DNA of 64,000 nt from positions 124,001 to 188,000 of the forward strand of contig JAHFQZ010000001.1 in NCBI GenBank assembly GCA_023259055.1, given 5' to 3'. Shown here piece by piece: positions 35,407 through 45,506 of the stretch (within the stretch, counting starts at the first letter, position 1; every line of letters begins with the position of its first letter). This DNA comes from Nitrosomonadales bacterium. Its GTDB lineage: Bacteria > Pseudomonadota > Gammaproteobacteria > Burkholderiales > Gallionellaceae. Position numbers and translations under genes: made by a program. The notes beneath the pieces are model-generated. The model did not search any database. It was not told the origin of the DNA and saw only the letters and a list, made by a program, of their open reading frames with translations.

Positions 35407-38400
35407 ATGCTGTTCTCGTCCTCCCATTCCCGTCCGCGCTACTCTCAGCTAATCGGTTCCTCCGATGCGCTTGCGCTGGCGCAATACGCAAAAAGCAAAT
35501 CTCCGCTGGCAGTGATCGCCGCCAACGCGCTTGAAGCGCAGCGGCTGGTGGAAGAAATCCCATTTTTTAACCCTGCACTGCGCGTGCATCTTCTTCCCGA
35601 CTGGGAGACGCTGCCATACGATCATTTCTCGCCGCATCAGGATTTGATCTCCGAGCGGCTGGCTACGCTGCATCACATACGCAGCGGTTCAAGCGACGTG
35701 ATAGTGGTGCCACTCACCACCGCGCTGTACCCGCTTCCGCCGGTCGAACATCTGGCCGCCTACACCTTCTTCCTCAAACGGGGCGAAAAGCTTGACATCG
35801 CCAAGCTGCGCGAGCAACTTACCCTCGCCGGATACAACCATGTGCAGCAGGTACTTACCCCCGGCGAATACTGCGTGCGCGGCGGCATCATCGATTTATT
35901 TGCGATGGGCAGCGTACTGCCGTACCGCATCGACCTATTCGACAACGAAATCGAGACCATCGCCACCTTCGACGTGGATACTCAGCGCACGCTGTATCCC
36001 GTGCCGGAGATCCGCCTGCTGCCCGCGCGCGAATTCCCGCTGGATGAAAAAGGCCAGGCGCGCTTCCGCCAGAACTTCCGCGATCGCTTCGAGGGCGATC
36101 CGTCCAAATCATTTATTTACAAGGGCGTGAGCAAGGGCATTGCCCCGGCGGGCATCGAGTATTACCTGCCGCTATTCTTCGACAAAACCGCGACGCTGTT
36201 CGACTACCTGCCGAAGAATGCCACGCTTTGCCTGCATCACGAGGTCGACGAGGCCATCGCCACTTTCGCTAAGGACGCGGCGTCGCGCTACAACCTGTTG
36301 CGCGGCGACCCGCAACGCCCGCTGCTTGAGCCGAAGGAGTTGTTCCTGGATACAGAGCGGTTCTTCATCCGCGCGAAAGAGTTTGCGCGGCTGGACATAC
36401 TCCCCTCGCTCTCCACAGGCTCCGCGCTCCAAAAAGACACCCCGTGCCCTACCGCTTCAATTCCCGACATCGCGGTGAACCGCCGCGCCGATATTCCCAC
36501 ACAGGCATTCCAGGGCTTCCTGCATGGATTTGACGGACGCACGCTGCTGTTGGCCGACAGCCTCGGACGACGCGAGATCATGGCGGGCTATCTGCACGAA
36601 TACGGCCTTGCACCGGCGGTCTGTGAGAGCTATGCGGAGTTTCAGCAAAACAATGCGGCCTTCATGCTGTGCGTCGGCCCGTTGCAAAACGGATTCATCC
36701 TGGCCGACGAAAAAGTGGCCATCGTCACCGAAACCGAACTGTATGCAGCACAACCGCGCAGCCGCGCCGCGCGCGCCGCGAAGAAGAGCAACGTCGAGGG
36801 CATGTTGCGCGACCTGTCCGAGCTCAAAGTCGGCGACCCGGTGGTGCACGAGCAGCATGGCATCGCGCGCTATCAGGGCTTGGTCAACCTCGACCTCGGC
36901 GAGGGCGAGAACGAATTCCTGCTGCTGGAATATGCCGGCACCGACAAACTTTATGTGCCGGTGGCGCAACTGCACGTCATCAGCCGCTACAGCGGCGGCG
37001 CGGCGGATACCGCGCCGCTGCACAAGCTCGGCACACAAGCATGGGACAAGGCGAAGCGCCGCGCGATGCTGCAGGTGCGCGACACCGCCGCCGAGCTGCT
37101 AAATCTCTACGCGCAGCGCGCCCTGCGCAAGGGCCATGCGTTCAAGCTGACTCCACACGATTACGAGGCGTTCGCCGCCGGATTCGGTTTCGAGGAGACG
37201 CCCGACCAGGCCGCCGCGATCGAGGCGGTGATCGCCGACCTGCAATCCGGAAAGCCGATGGACAGGCTGATCTGCGGCGATGTCGGCTTCGGCAAGACCG
37301 AGGTCGCGCTCAGGGCAGCGTTCGTCGCGGCGATGGACGGCAAGCAGGTCGCGGTGCTGGTGCCCACCACGCTGCTGGCCGAACAGCATTTCCAGAATTT
37401 TTCCAACCGCTTCGCCGACCTGCCGGTGAAGATCGCCGAGCTGTCGCGTTTCCGTTCCGCGAAAGAGCAGGCGCAAGCGCTTAAAGACATGGCCGACGGT
37501 AAGCTCGACATCATCATCGGCACACACAAGCTGATCCAGAAAGGCGTGAAGTTCCACAACCTCGGCCTGGTCATCATCGACGAGGAACACCGATTCGGCG
37601 TGCAGCAGAAGGAGCGTCTGAAGGCATTGCGGGCGGAAGTAGATGTCTTGACCCTCACCGCCACGCCGATCCCGCGCACGCTGGCGATGTCGCTGGAAGG
37701 GCTGCGCGATTTTTCGATCATCGCCACCGCGCCGCAGCGCCGTTTGTCGATCAAGACCTTCGTCGCGCAGACCAGCAACGGCATCATCCGCGAGGCGGTG
37801 CTGCGCGAGCTGAAGCGCGGCGGGCAGGTGTATTTCCTGCACAACGAAGTGGACACCATCGCCAACATGGCGGAAAAGCTGACTACGCTGCTGCCCGAGG
37901 CGCGTATCCGCGTGGCTCACGGGCAGATGGGCGAGCGCGATCTGGAATCCGTGATGCGCGACTTCTACCAGCAGCGTTTCAATGTGCTGCTGTGCACCAC
38001 GATCATCGAGACCGGCATCGACATCCCGACCGCCAACACCATCCTGATGAACCGCGCCGACCGCTTCGGCCTCGCTCAATTACATCAACTGCGTGGACGC
38101 GTCGGACGCTCGCACCACCAGGCCTATGCCTATCTGCTGGTGGAAACCGAAGCACTCACCGCACAGGCGAAGAAGCGTCTCGAAGCAATCCAGTCGATGG
38201 AACAGCTCGGCAGCGGCTTCTACCTCGCGATGCACGACCTGGAGATACGCGGCGCGGGCGAAGTACTGGGCGAATCACAAAGCGGCGAGATGCAGGAGAT
38301 CGGCTTTTCGCTGTACGCCGACATGCTCAACGCCGCGATCAGCTCGCTGCGCCAAGGCAAGGAACCGGACATGGCGCATCCGCTGGGCGTCACCACCGAG

Positions 38401-38823
38401 ATCAACCTGCACACCCCGGCACTGCTGCCAAACGAATATTGCGGCGACATCCACCAGCGGCTGGTGATCTACAAGCGCCTCGCCAACTGCAACACGCAGG
38501 AAGAACTGGACGACATGCATCAGGAACTGATCGACCGCTTCGGCCTGCTGCCGGAACCCGCGCAGACCCTGCTCGATTGCCACCGCCTGCGTATCGCCGC
38601 CAAACCGCTCGGCATCAGCAAGGTGGACGCTTCTTCAGAAGCCATCCAGATTCAGTTCGTGCCCAACCCGCCAATCGATCCGCTGAAGGTTATCACCATG
38701 ATCCAGAGCAAGCGGCACATCAAGATGGCGGGGCAGGATAAGCTGCGCATTGATTTAAAATACAGTGACCTGCAGCAGCGGGTGTTGGCAATCAAGAATT
38801 TTTTCAATGAACTGGTAAAATAG
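35407..38823 (+). CDS. mfd: Transcription-repair coupling factor Mfd
   Basis: 1138-residue DNA translocase that removes stalled RNA polymerase and recruits UvrA. The UvrB-like N-terminal module (1-340) is followed by the RNA polymerase-interaction region (GDPVVHEQHGIARYQGL onward), the RecG-like translocase with Walker A GDVGFGKTE, DEEHRFGVQQKE box and TATPIPRTL, and the C-terminal UvrA-regulating domain. The length is standard (1148 in E. coli). A TATAAT -10 box lies at 35361-35366, about 40 bases upstream. Confidence 0.96.
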   Translation: MLFSSSHSRPRYSQLIGSSDALALAQYAKSKSPLAVIAANALEAQRLVEEIPFFNPALRVHLLPDWETLPYDHFSPHQDLISERLATLHHIRSGSSDVIVVPLTTALYPLPPVEHLAAYTFFLKRGEKLDIAKLREQLTLAGYNHVQQVLTPGEYCVRGGIIDLFAMGSVLPYRIDLFDNEIETIATFDVDTQRTLYPVPEIRLLPAREFPLDEKGQARFRQNFRDRFEGDPSKSFIYKGVSKGIAPAGIEYYLPLFFDKTATLFDYLPKNATLCLHHEVDEAIATFAKDAASRYNLLRGDPQRPLLEPKELFLDTERFFIRAKEFARLDILPSLSTGSALQKDTPCPTASIPDIAVNRRADIPTQAFQGFLHGFDGRTLLLADSLGRREIMAGYLHEYGLAPAVCESYAEFQQNNAAFMLCVGPLQNGFILADEKVAIVTETELYAAQPRSRAARAAKKSNVEGMLRDLSELKVGDPVVHEQHGIARYQGLVNLDLGEGENEFLLLEYAGTDKLYVPVAQLHVISRYSGGAADTAPLHKLGTQAWDKAKRRAMLQVRDTAAELLNLYAQRALRKGHAFKLTPHDYEAFAAGFGFEETPDQAAAIEAVIADLQSGKPMDRLICGDVGFGKTEVALRAAFVAAMDGKQVAVLVPTTLLAEQHFQNFSNRFADLPVKIAELSRFRSAKEQAQALKDMADGKLDIIIGTHKLIQKGVKFHNLGLVIIDEEHRFGVQQKERLKALRAEVDVLTLTATPIPRTLAMSLEGLRDFSIIATAPQRRLSIKTFVAQTSNGIIREAVLRELKRGGQVYFLHNEVDTIANMAEKLTTLLPEARIRVAHGQMGERDLESVMRDFYQQRFNVLLCTTIIETGIDIPTANTILMNRADRFGLAQLHQLRGRVGRSHHQAYAYLLVETEALTAQAKKRLEAIQSMEQLGSGFYLAMHDLEIRGAGEVLGESQSGEMQEIGFSLYADMLNAAISSLRQGKEPDMAHPLGVTTEINLHTPALLPNEYCGDIHQRLVIYKRLANCNTQEELDDMHQELIDRFGLLPEPAQTLLDCHRLRIAAKPLGISKVDASSEAIQIQFVPNPPIDPLKVITMIQSKRHIKMAGQDKLRIDLKYSDLQQRVLAIKNFFNELVK

Positions 38824-38846
38824 ATAGCTTTTCACAAGGAATACCA

Positions 38847-40106
38847 ATGAGTCTGATCCGCCCTTTTACCGGGTTGCGCCCCGCGCCATCCCGAGCCGCC
38901 GAAATCGCCGCTCCACCCTACGATGTGCTTTCCACCGCCGAGGCGCGCGTGCGCGCGGCAGGCAAGCCGTGGAGCTTTCTGCATATTTCCAAACCGGAAA
39001 TCGACTTGCCCGTGGGCACGGATCCCTACTCGGCAGAGGTCTATGCCAAGGCGGCGGAAAACCTCGGCAAAATGCTGGCAGATGGCGTGCTGGTGCGCGA
39101 TGCGGCACCCTGCTATTACGCATACCGCCTGATCATGGGTAGCCACAGCCAGACTGGACTGGTGGCGGCGGCTTCGGTGCCGGACTATGACACCAACCGC
39201 ATCCGCAAGCATGAGTTCACCCGCCCCGACAAGGAGGATGACCGGGTGCGCCAGATTGATGCGCTCAACGCCCAGACCGGCCCCGTGTTGCTGGCCTATC
39301 CTTCCGCACCGCAGGTGGACAAGCTGCTGGAGCGCGCCTCCGGCGGCACACCGGACGCCGATGTAACCGCGGATGGCGGTATCCGCCATACGCTGTGGGT
39401 GATCCGCGATGCGGCGACGCTCGGCCAGTTGACCGCCGCATTCGACGCCATGCATGCCCTCTACATCGCCGACGGCCATCACCGTTCGGCTGCCGCTTCG
39501 CGCATCGCCGCAGCGCGGCGCACAGCCAATCCGAAGCACAGCGGCAATGAAAGCTACAACTATTTCCTGTCCGTCATCTTCCCCCACCACCAGATGAAGA
39601 TCATGGATTACAACCGCGTCATGGCCGACCTTAACGGCATGGACGCGGCGCAATTTCTGCAACGCATCAGCGAGAATTTCTCGGTGCGGGCCAGCGCCGC
39701 GCCGGTCAAGCCCTCTCAGCCCGGCGAGTTCGGTTTATACCTGCCGGGCCAGTGGCACCGCCTGCAAATCCGCGCCGACCTGATTCCCGCAAACGACCCG
39801 GTGGCACGCCTTGACGTGAGCCTGCTGCAAAACCACCTGATCTCGCCAGTACTCGGCATCACCGACCCGCGCCGCGACAAGCGCATCGATTTTGTCGGCG
39901 GCATCCGCGGTTTGGCGGAGCTGGAAAAACGTGTCAACAGCGGTGAAATGGCCGCAGCCTTTTCCATGTTTGCCACGAGCATGGAAGACCTGATGGCAGT
40001 TGCCGACGCCAATGAAGTGATGCCGCCCAAATCCACCTGGTTTGAGCCGAAGCTGGCGGATGGCCTGGTGTCCCACATGCTGGATTTAGCGTCCTCAGAA
40101 TCTTGA
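38847..40106 (+). CDS. DUF1015 family protein
   Basis: 419-residue soluble protein of the conserved DUF1015 family. Characteristic features are the opening IRPFTGLRPAP with APPYDVLS, and the central YIADGHHRSAAASR. Its function is unknown. It begins 23 bases after mfd behind an AAGGAA site and is followed without gap by the HPP protein, so the three may be co-transcribed. Confidence 0.85.
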   Translation: MSLIRPFTGLRPAPSRAAEIAAPPYDVLSTAEARVRAAGKPWSFLHISKPEIDLPVGTDPYSAEVYAKAAENLGKMLADGVLVRDAAPCYYAYRLIMGSHSQTGLVAAASVPDYDTNRIRKHEFTRPDKEDDRVRQIDALNAQTGPVLLAYPSAPQVDKLLERASGGTPDADVTADGGIRHTLWVIRDAATLGQLTAAFDAMHALYIADGHHRSAAASRIAAARRTANPKHSGNESYNYFLSVIFPHHQMKIMDYNRVMADLNGMDAAQFLQRISENFSVRASAAPVKPSQPGEFGLYLPGQWHRLQIRADLIPANDPVARLDVSLLQNHLISPVLGITDPRRDKRIDFVGGIRGLAELEKRVNSGEMAAAFSMFATSMEDLMAVADANEVMPPKSTWFEPKLADGLVSHMLDLASSES

Positions 40107-40123
40107 AAATCAAAAACTTCATC

Positions 40124-40807
40124 ATGTCTTTCAGGCCGCACATCGCGCCTGTACCAGCCGCGGAAAAAATACGTAGCGCACTGGCCGCCGGTATTGCAAT
40201 CCTGCTCATGGGATTAGCGCTAAAATTCCTGCCGCAATTCAATTACCCGCAACTCATGCTCGGTTCGATGGGCGCGGCAACCTTCCTCCTGTTCGCGGCA
40301 CCGCACAGCCCCATGGCGCAGCCATGGCCGATGCTCGGCGGAAACCTGGTTTCAGCACTGGCTGGATGGGGATGCAGCCTGCTCATTCCGGATCATGTGC
40401 TGGCTGCAGGCTGTGCGGTCGGCTTGGCGATATTCCTGATGCATTACCTCCATTGCCTGCACCCTCCGGGTGCGGCAACGGCGCTCATCATGGTGCTGGG
40501 CAGTGCGCAATTCCACGCGATGGGCTGGCAATGGGCAGGTTACATTGTGGCGGCCAATACCGGAATCCTGCTTGTGCTGGCACTGCTGCTCAACAACATC
40601 TTGGGCAGGCATTACCCGTTACCGCAAGCTTATCCGCACCACCCTGTCCCGCAAACAACTCTGCCGGTTGCAGTGCTGGAACTGGGTGACATCGAGTGGG
40701 CGATATGCCAGATGAATGAAGGTGTGATAGACGTCAGCGAGGAAGACCTGGCCGAGATATATGAGCTGGCCGTCCTGCATGCGCAAGGCCGCAGCAGCCC
40801 CAATTAA
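40124..40807 (+). CDS. HPP family integral membrane protein
   Basis: About 227 residues with five or six hydrophobic helices; the signature LHPPGAATAL gives the family its name. Some HPP proteins have been linked to nitrite transport in chloroplasts and cyanobacteria, but the substrate here is unknown. The ATG at 40124 is preferred; a TTG at 40103 would overlap the previous stop and is possible. The C-terminal 60 residues are soluble and acidic. Confidence 0.82.
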   Translation: MSFRPHIAPVPAAEKIRSALAAGIAILLMGLALKFLPQFNYPQLMLGSMGAATFLLFAAPHSPMAQPWPMLGGNLVSALAGWGCSLLIPDHVLAAGCAVGLAIFLMHYLHCLHPPGAATALIMVLGSAQFHAMGWQWAGYIVAANTGILLVLALLLNNILGRHYPLPQAYPHHPVPQTTLPVAVLELGDIEWAICQMNEGVIDVSEEDLAEIYELAVLHAQGRSSPN

Positions 40808-40818
40808 GGAAATAACTC

Positions 40819-41004
40819 ATGGCAGGCCAGCCTGAGACCAAACGCAAGAAGACAGCAATAGAAGTATTCGTCATTACGCAACTAATTGATGCAATCCATG
40901 CGCCGTCACCCAGCCGAGTATCCCGGAGGCAATTGAATATTGCATATAATTTATTTCACCCCGCAAAGATCAACAACTACGCTTCAAGATTTAAGCTTGC
41001 CTAA
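40819..41004 (+). CDS. Small hypothetical protein
   Basis: 61 residues starting MAGQPETKRKKTAIEVFV behind a good AAGGAA ribosome site, 11 bases after the HPP gene. No family was recognised. Composition changes midway, so it may be a real small protein or the truncated start of a lost gene. Confidence 0.35.
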   Translation: MAGQPETKRKKTAIEVFVITQLIDAIHAPSPSRVSRRQLNIAYNLFHPAKINNYASRFKLA

Positions 41005-41400
41005 CTTGTCTGGATAATTTAGTCAAATTATCCAGGCCAAAAATACTGCTTGCCAAATTATTTTTCACTACTACAATTAGTACAAATTAGTGGATACACT
41101 ACTAGATGTAGTGGTTTTTGCTTTACTGGCTAAAGTAGCTTGTGTAATCAAGGGGATTGGGTTGTTCTCGTTTCACGCTGCATTTTTATTCAGTATCCCC
41201 CGAAATATTTCCGGACTTGCCAGCTTCTTCCAGTAAGCAAATCCGTCCAACACTACGGCACCTCGCAGCATGAATTCCCCGGTTTTTATTCAAACTGGCG
41301 AAGATTTTCATAATTCCACAGGCCGCATGAATATTTTCGTGCCTGTTTTGCAAAAAATATTGAAACCTGCTCAAAAATATCTTTTGAAGGAACCTCGAAA
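41005..41400. other. nrdJ upstream region
   Basis: 396 bases without a credible gene, AT-richer than the flanks. It contains two short palindromes at 41069-41113, described separately. No cobalamin riboswitch core (B12 box) was found despite the B12-dependent gene downstream. Confidence 0.5.
41069..41113 (+). promoter_or_regulatory. Two palindromic boxes, possible NrdR sites
   Basis: TACTACAATTAGTA (41069-41082) and CACTACTAGATGTAGTG (41097-41113) both carry the ACTA...TAGT dyad found at the core of NrdR boxes. Their centres are about 30 bp apart, close to the three-turn spacing usual for paired NrdR boxes. The second has a longer spacer than the consensus, so the match is imperfect. Confidence 0.35.
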
Positions 41401-44235
41401 ATGCCACAAGAAATCAGCACTGAAGTATTACTGGAAAAATACGCCGAACCCGGCGAAACTTCGGTTGAAGATGTGCGCCGCCGCGTGGCGCGCGGTTTGG
41501 CCCAGGTTGAAAAACCGGAACAGCGCACCCGATGGGAAGAAGCGTTTTTCCTGGCACAGGAAAACGGTTTTGTTCCGGCAGGGCGCATCAATTCGGCGGC
41601 AGGATTAAATATCCAGGCGACTCTGATCAACTGTTTTGTGCAACCGGTGGGAGATGCGATCTCCGGCATCAGCGATGGCAAACCCGGCATCTACGACGCC
41701 TTGCAGCAAGCCGCCGAAACCATGCGGCGCGGCGGTGGAGTCGGCTATGACTTCTCGTCCATCCGCCCCGAGGGCGCTCAGGTCAGGGGCACGAATTCCC
41801 GCGCCAGCGGGCCGATTTCATACATGCGCGTGTTCGACCGCTCCTGCGAAACCGTGGAATCGGCAGGCGCGAGGCGCGGCGCGCAAATGGGCGTGTTGCG
41901 CTGCGACCATCCCGATATCGAGAAATTCATCCACGCCAAGGATAAGGGCGATCTGCGTAACTTCAACATTTCCGTCGGCGTCACGGATGCCCTGATGCAA
42001 GCCGTAGAAAATAACCAGCAGTTTGAGCTTGTACATCCCGCAGAGCCTGCTGCCGCGCTCAAGGAACAGGGTGCGACGCGACGGGCCGATGGCAAATGGG
42101 TGTACCGCAAGGTCCAGGCTGCCGATCTGTGGAAACAGATCATCGAGAGCACCTACGACCACGCCGAGCCCGGCGTGTTGTTCATCGACCTGATGAACCG
42201 CGACAATAATCTCAGCTATATCGAGGTGATCGAGGCCACAAACCCGTGTGCGGAGCAACCGCTGCCTCCCTATGGCTGCTGCTGTCTAGGTTCGATCGAC
42301 CTGACGCGCATGGTGAAAAACCCTTTTTCGGCACAAGCAAGTTTCGATTACGAGGCCTTCAAGCAACTGGTGCAAGTCGCGGTGCGCATGCTCGACAATG
42401 TGCTGGACGCAACTGCCTGGCCGCTGCCCGAACAGCAGCAGGAAGCGCAGAACAAGCGGCGCATCGGGCTGGGTTATACCGGGCTGGGCGACGCGCTGGT
42501 GATGCTGGGCTTGCGCTACAACACCGATGAGGCGCGTTCGTTTGCTTCCGAACTGACACGCGCCATGCGCGACGATGCATATCTTGCTTCGGTGGATCTG
42601 GCCATAGAACGCGGCGCCTTTCCGCTGCTGGATGCCGAACAATATCTTGCCGAGCCGCGCTTCGCCTCGCGCCTGCCTGAAGACATCAAGAACAGGATAC
42701 GCCAGCACGGCATCCGCAACAGCCACCTGTTGTCGATCGCGCCCACCGGAACCATCTCGCTGGCATTCGCAGACAATGCTTCCAACGGCATAGAACCGGC
42801 CTTCTCCTGGTTCTATACCCGAAAAAAACGCACGCATGATGGCAGCACAAAAGATTATCCGGTGGAAGACCATGCCTGGCGCCTGTACAAAAAAATGGGC
42901 GGCGATGTAGACAAGCTGCCGCCCGCCTTCATCACCGCGCTGGAAATTTCGGCGATCGATCACATGAAGATGGTGGCTGCTGTCGCACCGTTTATCGACA
43001 CCTCGATCAGCAAGACCGTCAACGTGCCAGCCGACTATCCTTTCGAGAATTTCAAAGACCTCTATACCGAAGCATGGAAAGCCGGACTGAAAGGGCTGGC
43101 GACCTACCGCCCCAACAGTGTGCTGGGCTCGGTGTTATCCGTCACGCCGGAAAGCAAGCCGGTAAAGAAAGAAGATCAGCCGCAGGATCTGGTATTCGAC
43201 CAGGACAGGCGCATCGTGCTGGAAGCCACCCCAAAACCGGCGCTTGCCTCCCTGCGCTGGCCTGGCCGCCCCAAGCTGCCGAGCGGCAGCGAAGGCTGGG
43301 TCTCGCAGGTGGTGAAACATCCGCTGGGCAGTTTCGTGGCCTTCGTTTCCCACACCTCGAATGGCAACAATCATCCATTCGAAGTCTGGGTGAATGGCGC
43401 AGAACAACCGCGCGGCCTGGGTGCGCTGGCAAAATCACTGTCGATGGACATGCGCGCGCGCGACCCGGTGTGGTTGCGCATGAAGCTGGAAATGCTGATG
43501 AAGACCGCCGGTGATGACGCCTTCGACATGCCGATGCCGCCCAACGGCGAAGTGAAGCGTATGCCGAGCCTGGTGGCCGCGTTTGCGCATTTGCTGAAAT
43601 ACCGCATCGAGGAATTGGGCGCACTGGAAGTCAACGATGATGTCACCACTCCGATGATGGACGCGCTGTTCACCAAAAAAGAACCGAAAACCGGCACCGA
43701 TGGCACGATGAGCTGGACAGTGGACATTTCCAACGCCGGAACCGGCGATGATTTTGTCGTAGGTTTGAAGGAACTGGTGCTGTCCGACGGCCAGCGCCGC
43801 CCCTACTCGATGTGGCTGTCAGGGGTTTACCCGCGCGCGCTCGACGGGTTATGCAAAATATTGAGCCTGGATATGCGCGTCATCGACCCCGCGTGGATAG
43901 GCATGAAGCTGCGCAAGCTGCTTAACTTCGGCGAGCCGCTGGGCGACTTCATGGCGCGCGTACCCGGCAGCGTCAAGATGGAAAGTTACCCGTCGACAGT
44001 TTCCTATGTCGCCAGGCTGATCCTCCACCGCTACGCCATGCTGGGCATACTCGACGAACACGGCTACCCGATTCAGCAAATGGGCGTGATGGAAATTCCC
44101 GCATCGAAAAACAAGGGTTCTGGAATCAAGCCAATCACCGGCAAGATCTGCAAGGAATGCGGCAACGCCACACTGATCAAAAAAGACGGCTGCGAATTTT
44201 GTACCAGTTGTGGAACAATAGGTGCGTGCGGATAA
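41401..44235 (+). CDS. nrdJ: Adenosylcobalamin-dependent ribonucleotide reductase (class II)
   Basis: 944 residues. The radical-site triad is in NPCAEQPL (Asn281, Cys283, Glu285), with [13 protein letters not shown] and the C-terminal barrel elements around [20 protein letters not shown]. The tail holds a four-cysteine cluster (CKECG...CEFCTSCG), probably zinc-binding and involved in reductant delivery, typical of the long NrdJ form. It makes deoxynucleotides with or without oxygen, useful at an oxic-anoxic boundary. No nrdAB or nrdDG is in the window. It is followed by a terminator at 44321. Confidence 0.95.
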   Translation: MPQEISTEVLLEKYAEPGETSVEDVRRRVARGLAQVEKPEQRTRWEEAFFLAQENGFVPAGRINSAAGLNIQATLINCFVQPVGDAISGISDGKPGIYDALQQAAETMRRGGGVGYDFSSIRPEGAQVRGTNSRASGPISYMRVFDRSCETVESAGARRGAQMGVLRCDHPDIEKFIHAKDKGDLRNFNISVGVTDALMQAVENNQQFELVHPAEPAAALKEQGATRRADGKWVYRKVQAADLWKQIIESTYDHAEPGVLFIDLMNRDNNLSYIEVIEATNPCAEQPLPPYGCCCLGSIDLTRMVKNPFSAQASFDYEAFKQLVQVAVRMLDNVLDATAWPLPEQQQEAQNKRRIGLGYTGLGDALVMLGLRYNTDEARSFASELTRAMRDDAYLASVDLAIERGAFPLLDAEQYLAEPRFASRLPEDIKNRIRQHGIRNSHLLSIAPTGTISLAFADNASNGIEPAFSWFYTRKKRTHDGSTKDYPVEDHAWRLYKKMGGDVDKLPPAFITALEISAIDHMKMVAAVAPFIDTSISKTVNVPADYPFENFKDLYTEAWKAGLKGLATYRPNSVLGSVLSVTPESKPVKKEDQPQDLVFDQDRRIVLEATPKPALASLRWPGRPKLPSGSEGWVSQVVKHPLGSFVAFVSHTSNGNNHPFEVWVNGAEQPRGLGALAKSLSMDMRARDPVWLRMKLEMLMKTAGDDAFDMPMPPNGEVKRMPSLVAAFAHLLKYRIEELGALEVNDDVTTPMMDALFTKKEPKTGTDGTMSWTVDISNAGTGDDFVVGLKELVLSDGQRRPYSMWLSGVYPRALDGLCKILSLDMRVIDPAWIGMKLRKLLNFGEPLGDFMARVPGSVKMESYPSTVSYVARLILHRYAMLGILDEHGYPIQQMGVMEIPASKNKGSGIKPITGKICKECGNATLIKKDGCEFCTSCGTIGACG

Positions 44236-44320
44236 TTCTGTAGGAGCACGCCCTGATGGAACTTGTTACTTTGCATCAATTTTCTGTGGCGGTCAGCCCG
44301 CTTGGTAAGCAACCAATTTA

Positions 44321-44355
44321 TTCCGGGAACGTGTGCCCGGGATTTTTTCTTTTTA
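44321..44355 (+). terminator. Rho-independent terminator after nrdJ
   Basis: TTCCGGG (44321-44327) pairs with CCCGGGA (44336-44342), with one mismatch, around an 8-base loop, and is followed by TTTTTTCTTTTT. It ends the nrdJ transcript just before the next gene. Confidence 0.8.
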
Positions 44356-44392
44356 GTAAAGTTCGCTAATCACTTCTTCAGGAGAAACCATC

Positions 44393-45469
44393 ATGTCTTT
44401 GCTATTCTCAAAAGCCACTCTCGGGCCGCTCTCGCTGCAAAACCGCATGATCATGTCACCGATGACGCGCAATCGCGCCACCGGCAACATCCCGAACGAT
44501 CTGATGGCGCAGTATTACGCGCAGCGTGCAACTGCCGGCCTCATTATCACCGAAGGCACGTCTCCGTCCCCCAATGGGCTGGGCTATCCGCGCATACCCG
44601 GGATATTTTCGGCGGCTCAAGTTGCGGGGTGGAAGCTCATTACCGAAGCGGTTCACACGCAGGGTGCGAAGATGTTCATTCAGTTTATGCACTGCGGGCG
44701 CATCGGCCATGCGCTCAACCTGCCCGCCGGCGCGCGCCTGCTGGCGCCGTCGGCAGTAGCAGCAGCGGGCGACATTTACACCGATGCCGAGGGCTTGAAG
44801 CCGAATGGCATGCCGCAAGCAATGTCAGATGCGGACATCAAAGCCACGATTGAAGAATTCGCGCAGGCCGCGAAGAACGCCGTTGCTGCGGGATTCGATG
44901 GCGTTGAGCTGCACGGGGCGAACGGTTATCTACTCGAACAGTTCATCCGCCCGAACTCGAACCAGCGTACGGACCGCTACGGCGGCTCGATCGAAAACAG
45001 GGCGCGTTTCGTGCTCGATGTGGCCGATGCGGCGATAAAGGCGATCGGCAAGGATAGAGTCGGTATTCGCCTGTCACCATTCGGCGTATTCAACGACATG
45101 CCTTTGTACGACGGAATGGAGTCAGATTACACCTGGTTGGCACAACAACTCAATGAGCGCGGCTTGGTCTACATCCACCTTGTAGACCACTCTTCGATGG
45201 GTGCGCCGCCAGTGCCTGAATCGATGAAAACGACATTCCGCAAAACGTTCAATAGGACACTGATTCTCTCCGGCGGCTACGATGCAGCTCGCGCCGAGAG
45301 TGACTTGGCAACGGGCAAAGGCGACCTGGTTGCATTCGGCCGGCCATTCCTCGCCAACCCGGATCTGGTAGCCCGGTGTAAAACCGGGGCGGCGTTGAAT
45401 GCGCCCGACTTCAGCACGTTCTATACGCCCGGGGAAAAGGGATATACCGATTATCCGGCATTGAGCTGA
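44393..45469 (+). CDS. nemA: Old yellow enzyme family alkene reductase (NemA-like)
   Basis: 358-residue FMN-dependent TIM-barrel reductase of electrophilic alkenes, quinones or nitro compounds. It shows MSPMTRNRA with the flavin-binding pattern and TEGTSPSPNG. The active-site pair is in VELHGANGYLLEQF (His and Asn), and NQRTDRYGGSIENR and the phosphate site FGRPFLANPDL follow. FMHCGRIGH replaces the more usual LWHVGR. It has its own AGGAG site and follows the nrdJ terminator. The natural substrate is unknown. Confidence 0.88.
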   Translation: MSLLFSKATLGPLSLQNRMIMSPMTRNRATGNIPNDLMAQYYAQRATAGLIITEGTSPSPNGLGYPRIPGIFSAAQVAGWKLITEAVHTQGAKMFIQFMHCGRIGHALNLPAGARLLAPSAVAAAGDIYTDAEGLKPNGMPQAMSDADIKATIEEFAQAAKNAVAAGFDGVELHGANGYLLEQFIRPNSNQRTDRYGGSIENRARFVLDVADAAIKAIGKDRVGIRLSPFGVFNDMPLYDGMESDYTWLAQQLNERGLVYIHLVDHSSMGAPPVPESMKTTFRKTFNRTLILSGGYDAARAESDLATGKGDLVAFGRPFLANPDLVARCKTGAALNAPDFSTFYTPGEKGYTDYPALS

Positions 45470-45506
45470 AACTGTATTCAACCCAAATAATCCTATTGCG
45501 CTCGGT

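Noticed and set aside
41005-41400. Cobalamin riboswitch upstream of nrdJ
   Set aside because: No B12 box or conserved core could be found.
44241-44258. REP arm after nrdJ (TGTAGGAGCACGCCCTGA)
   Set aside because: Only one arm resembles the GTAGGAGC family and no partner arm follows, so it may be chance.
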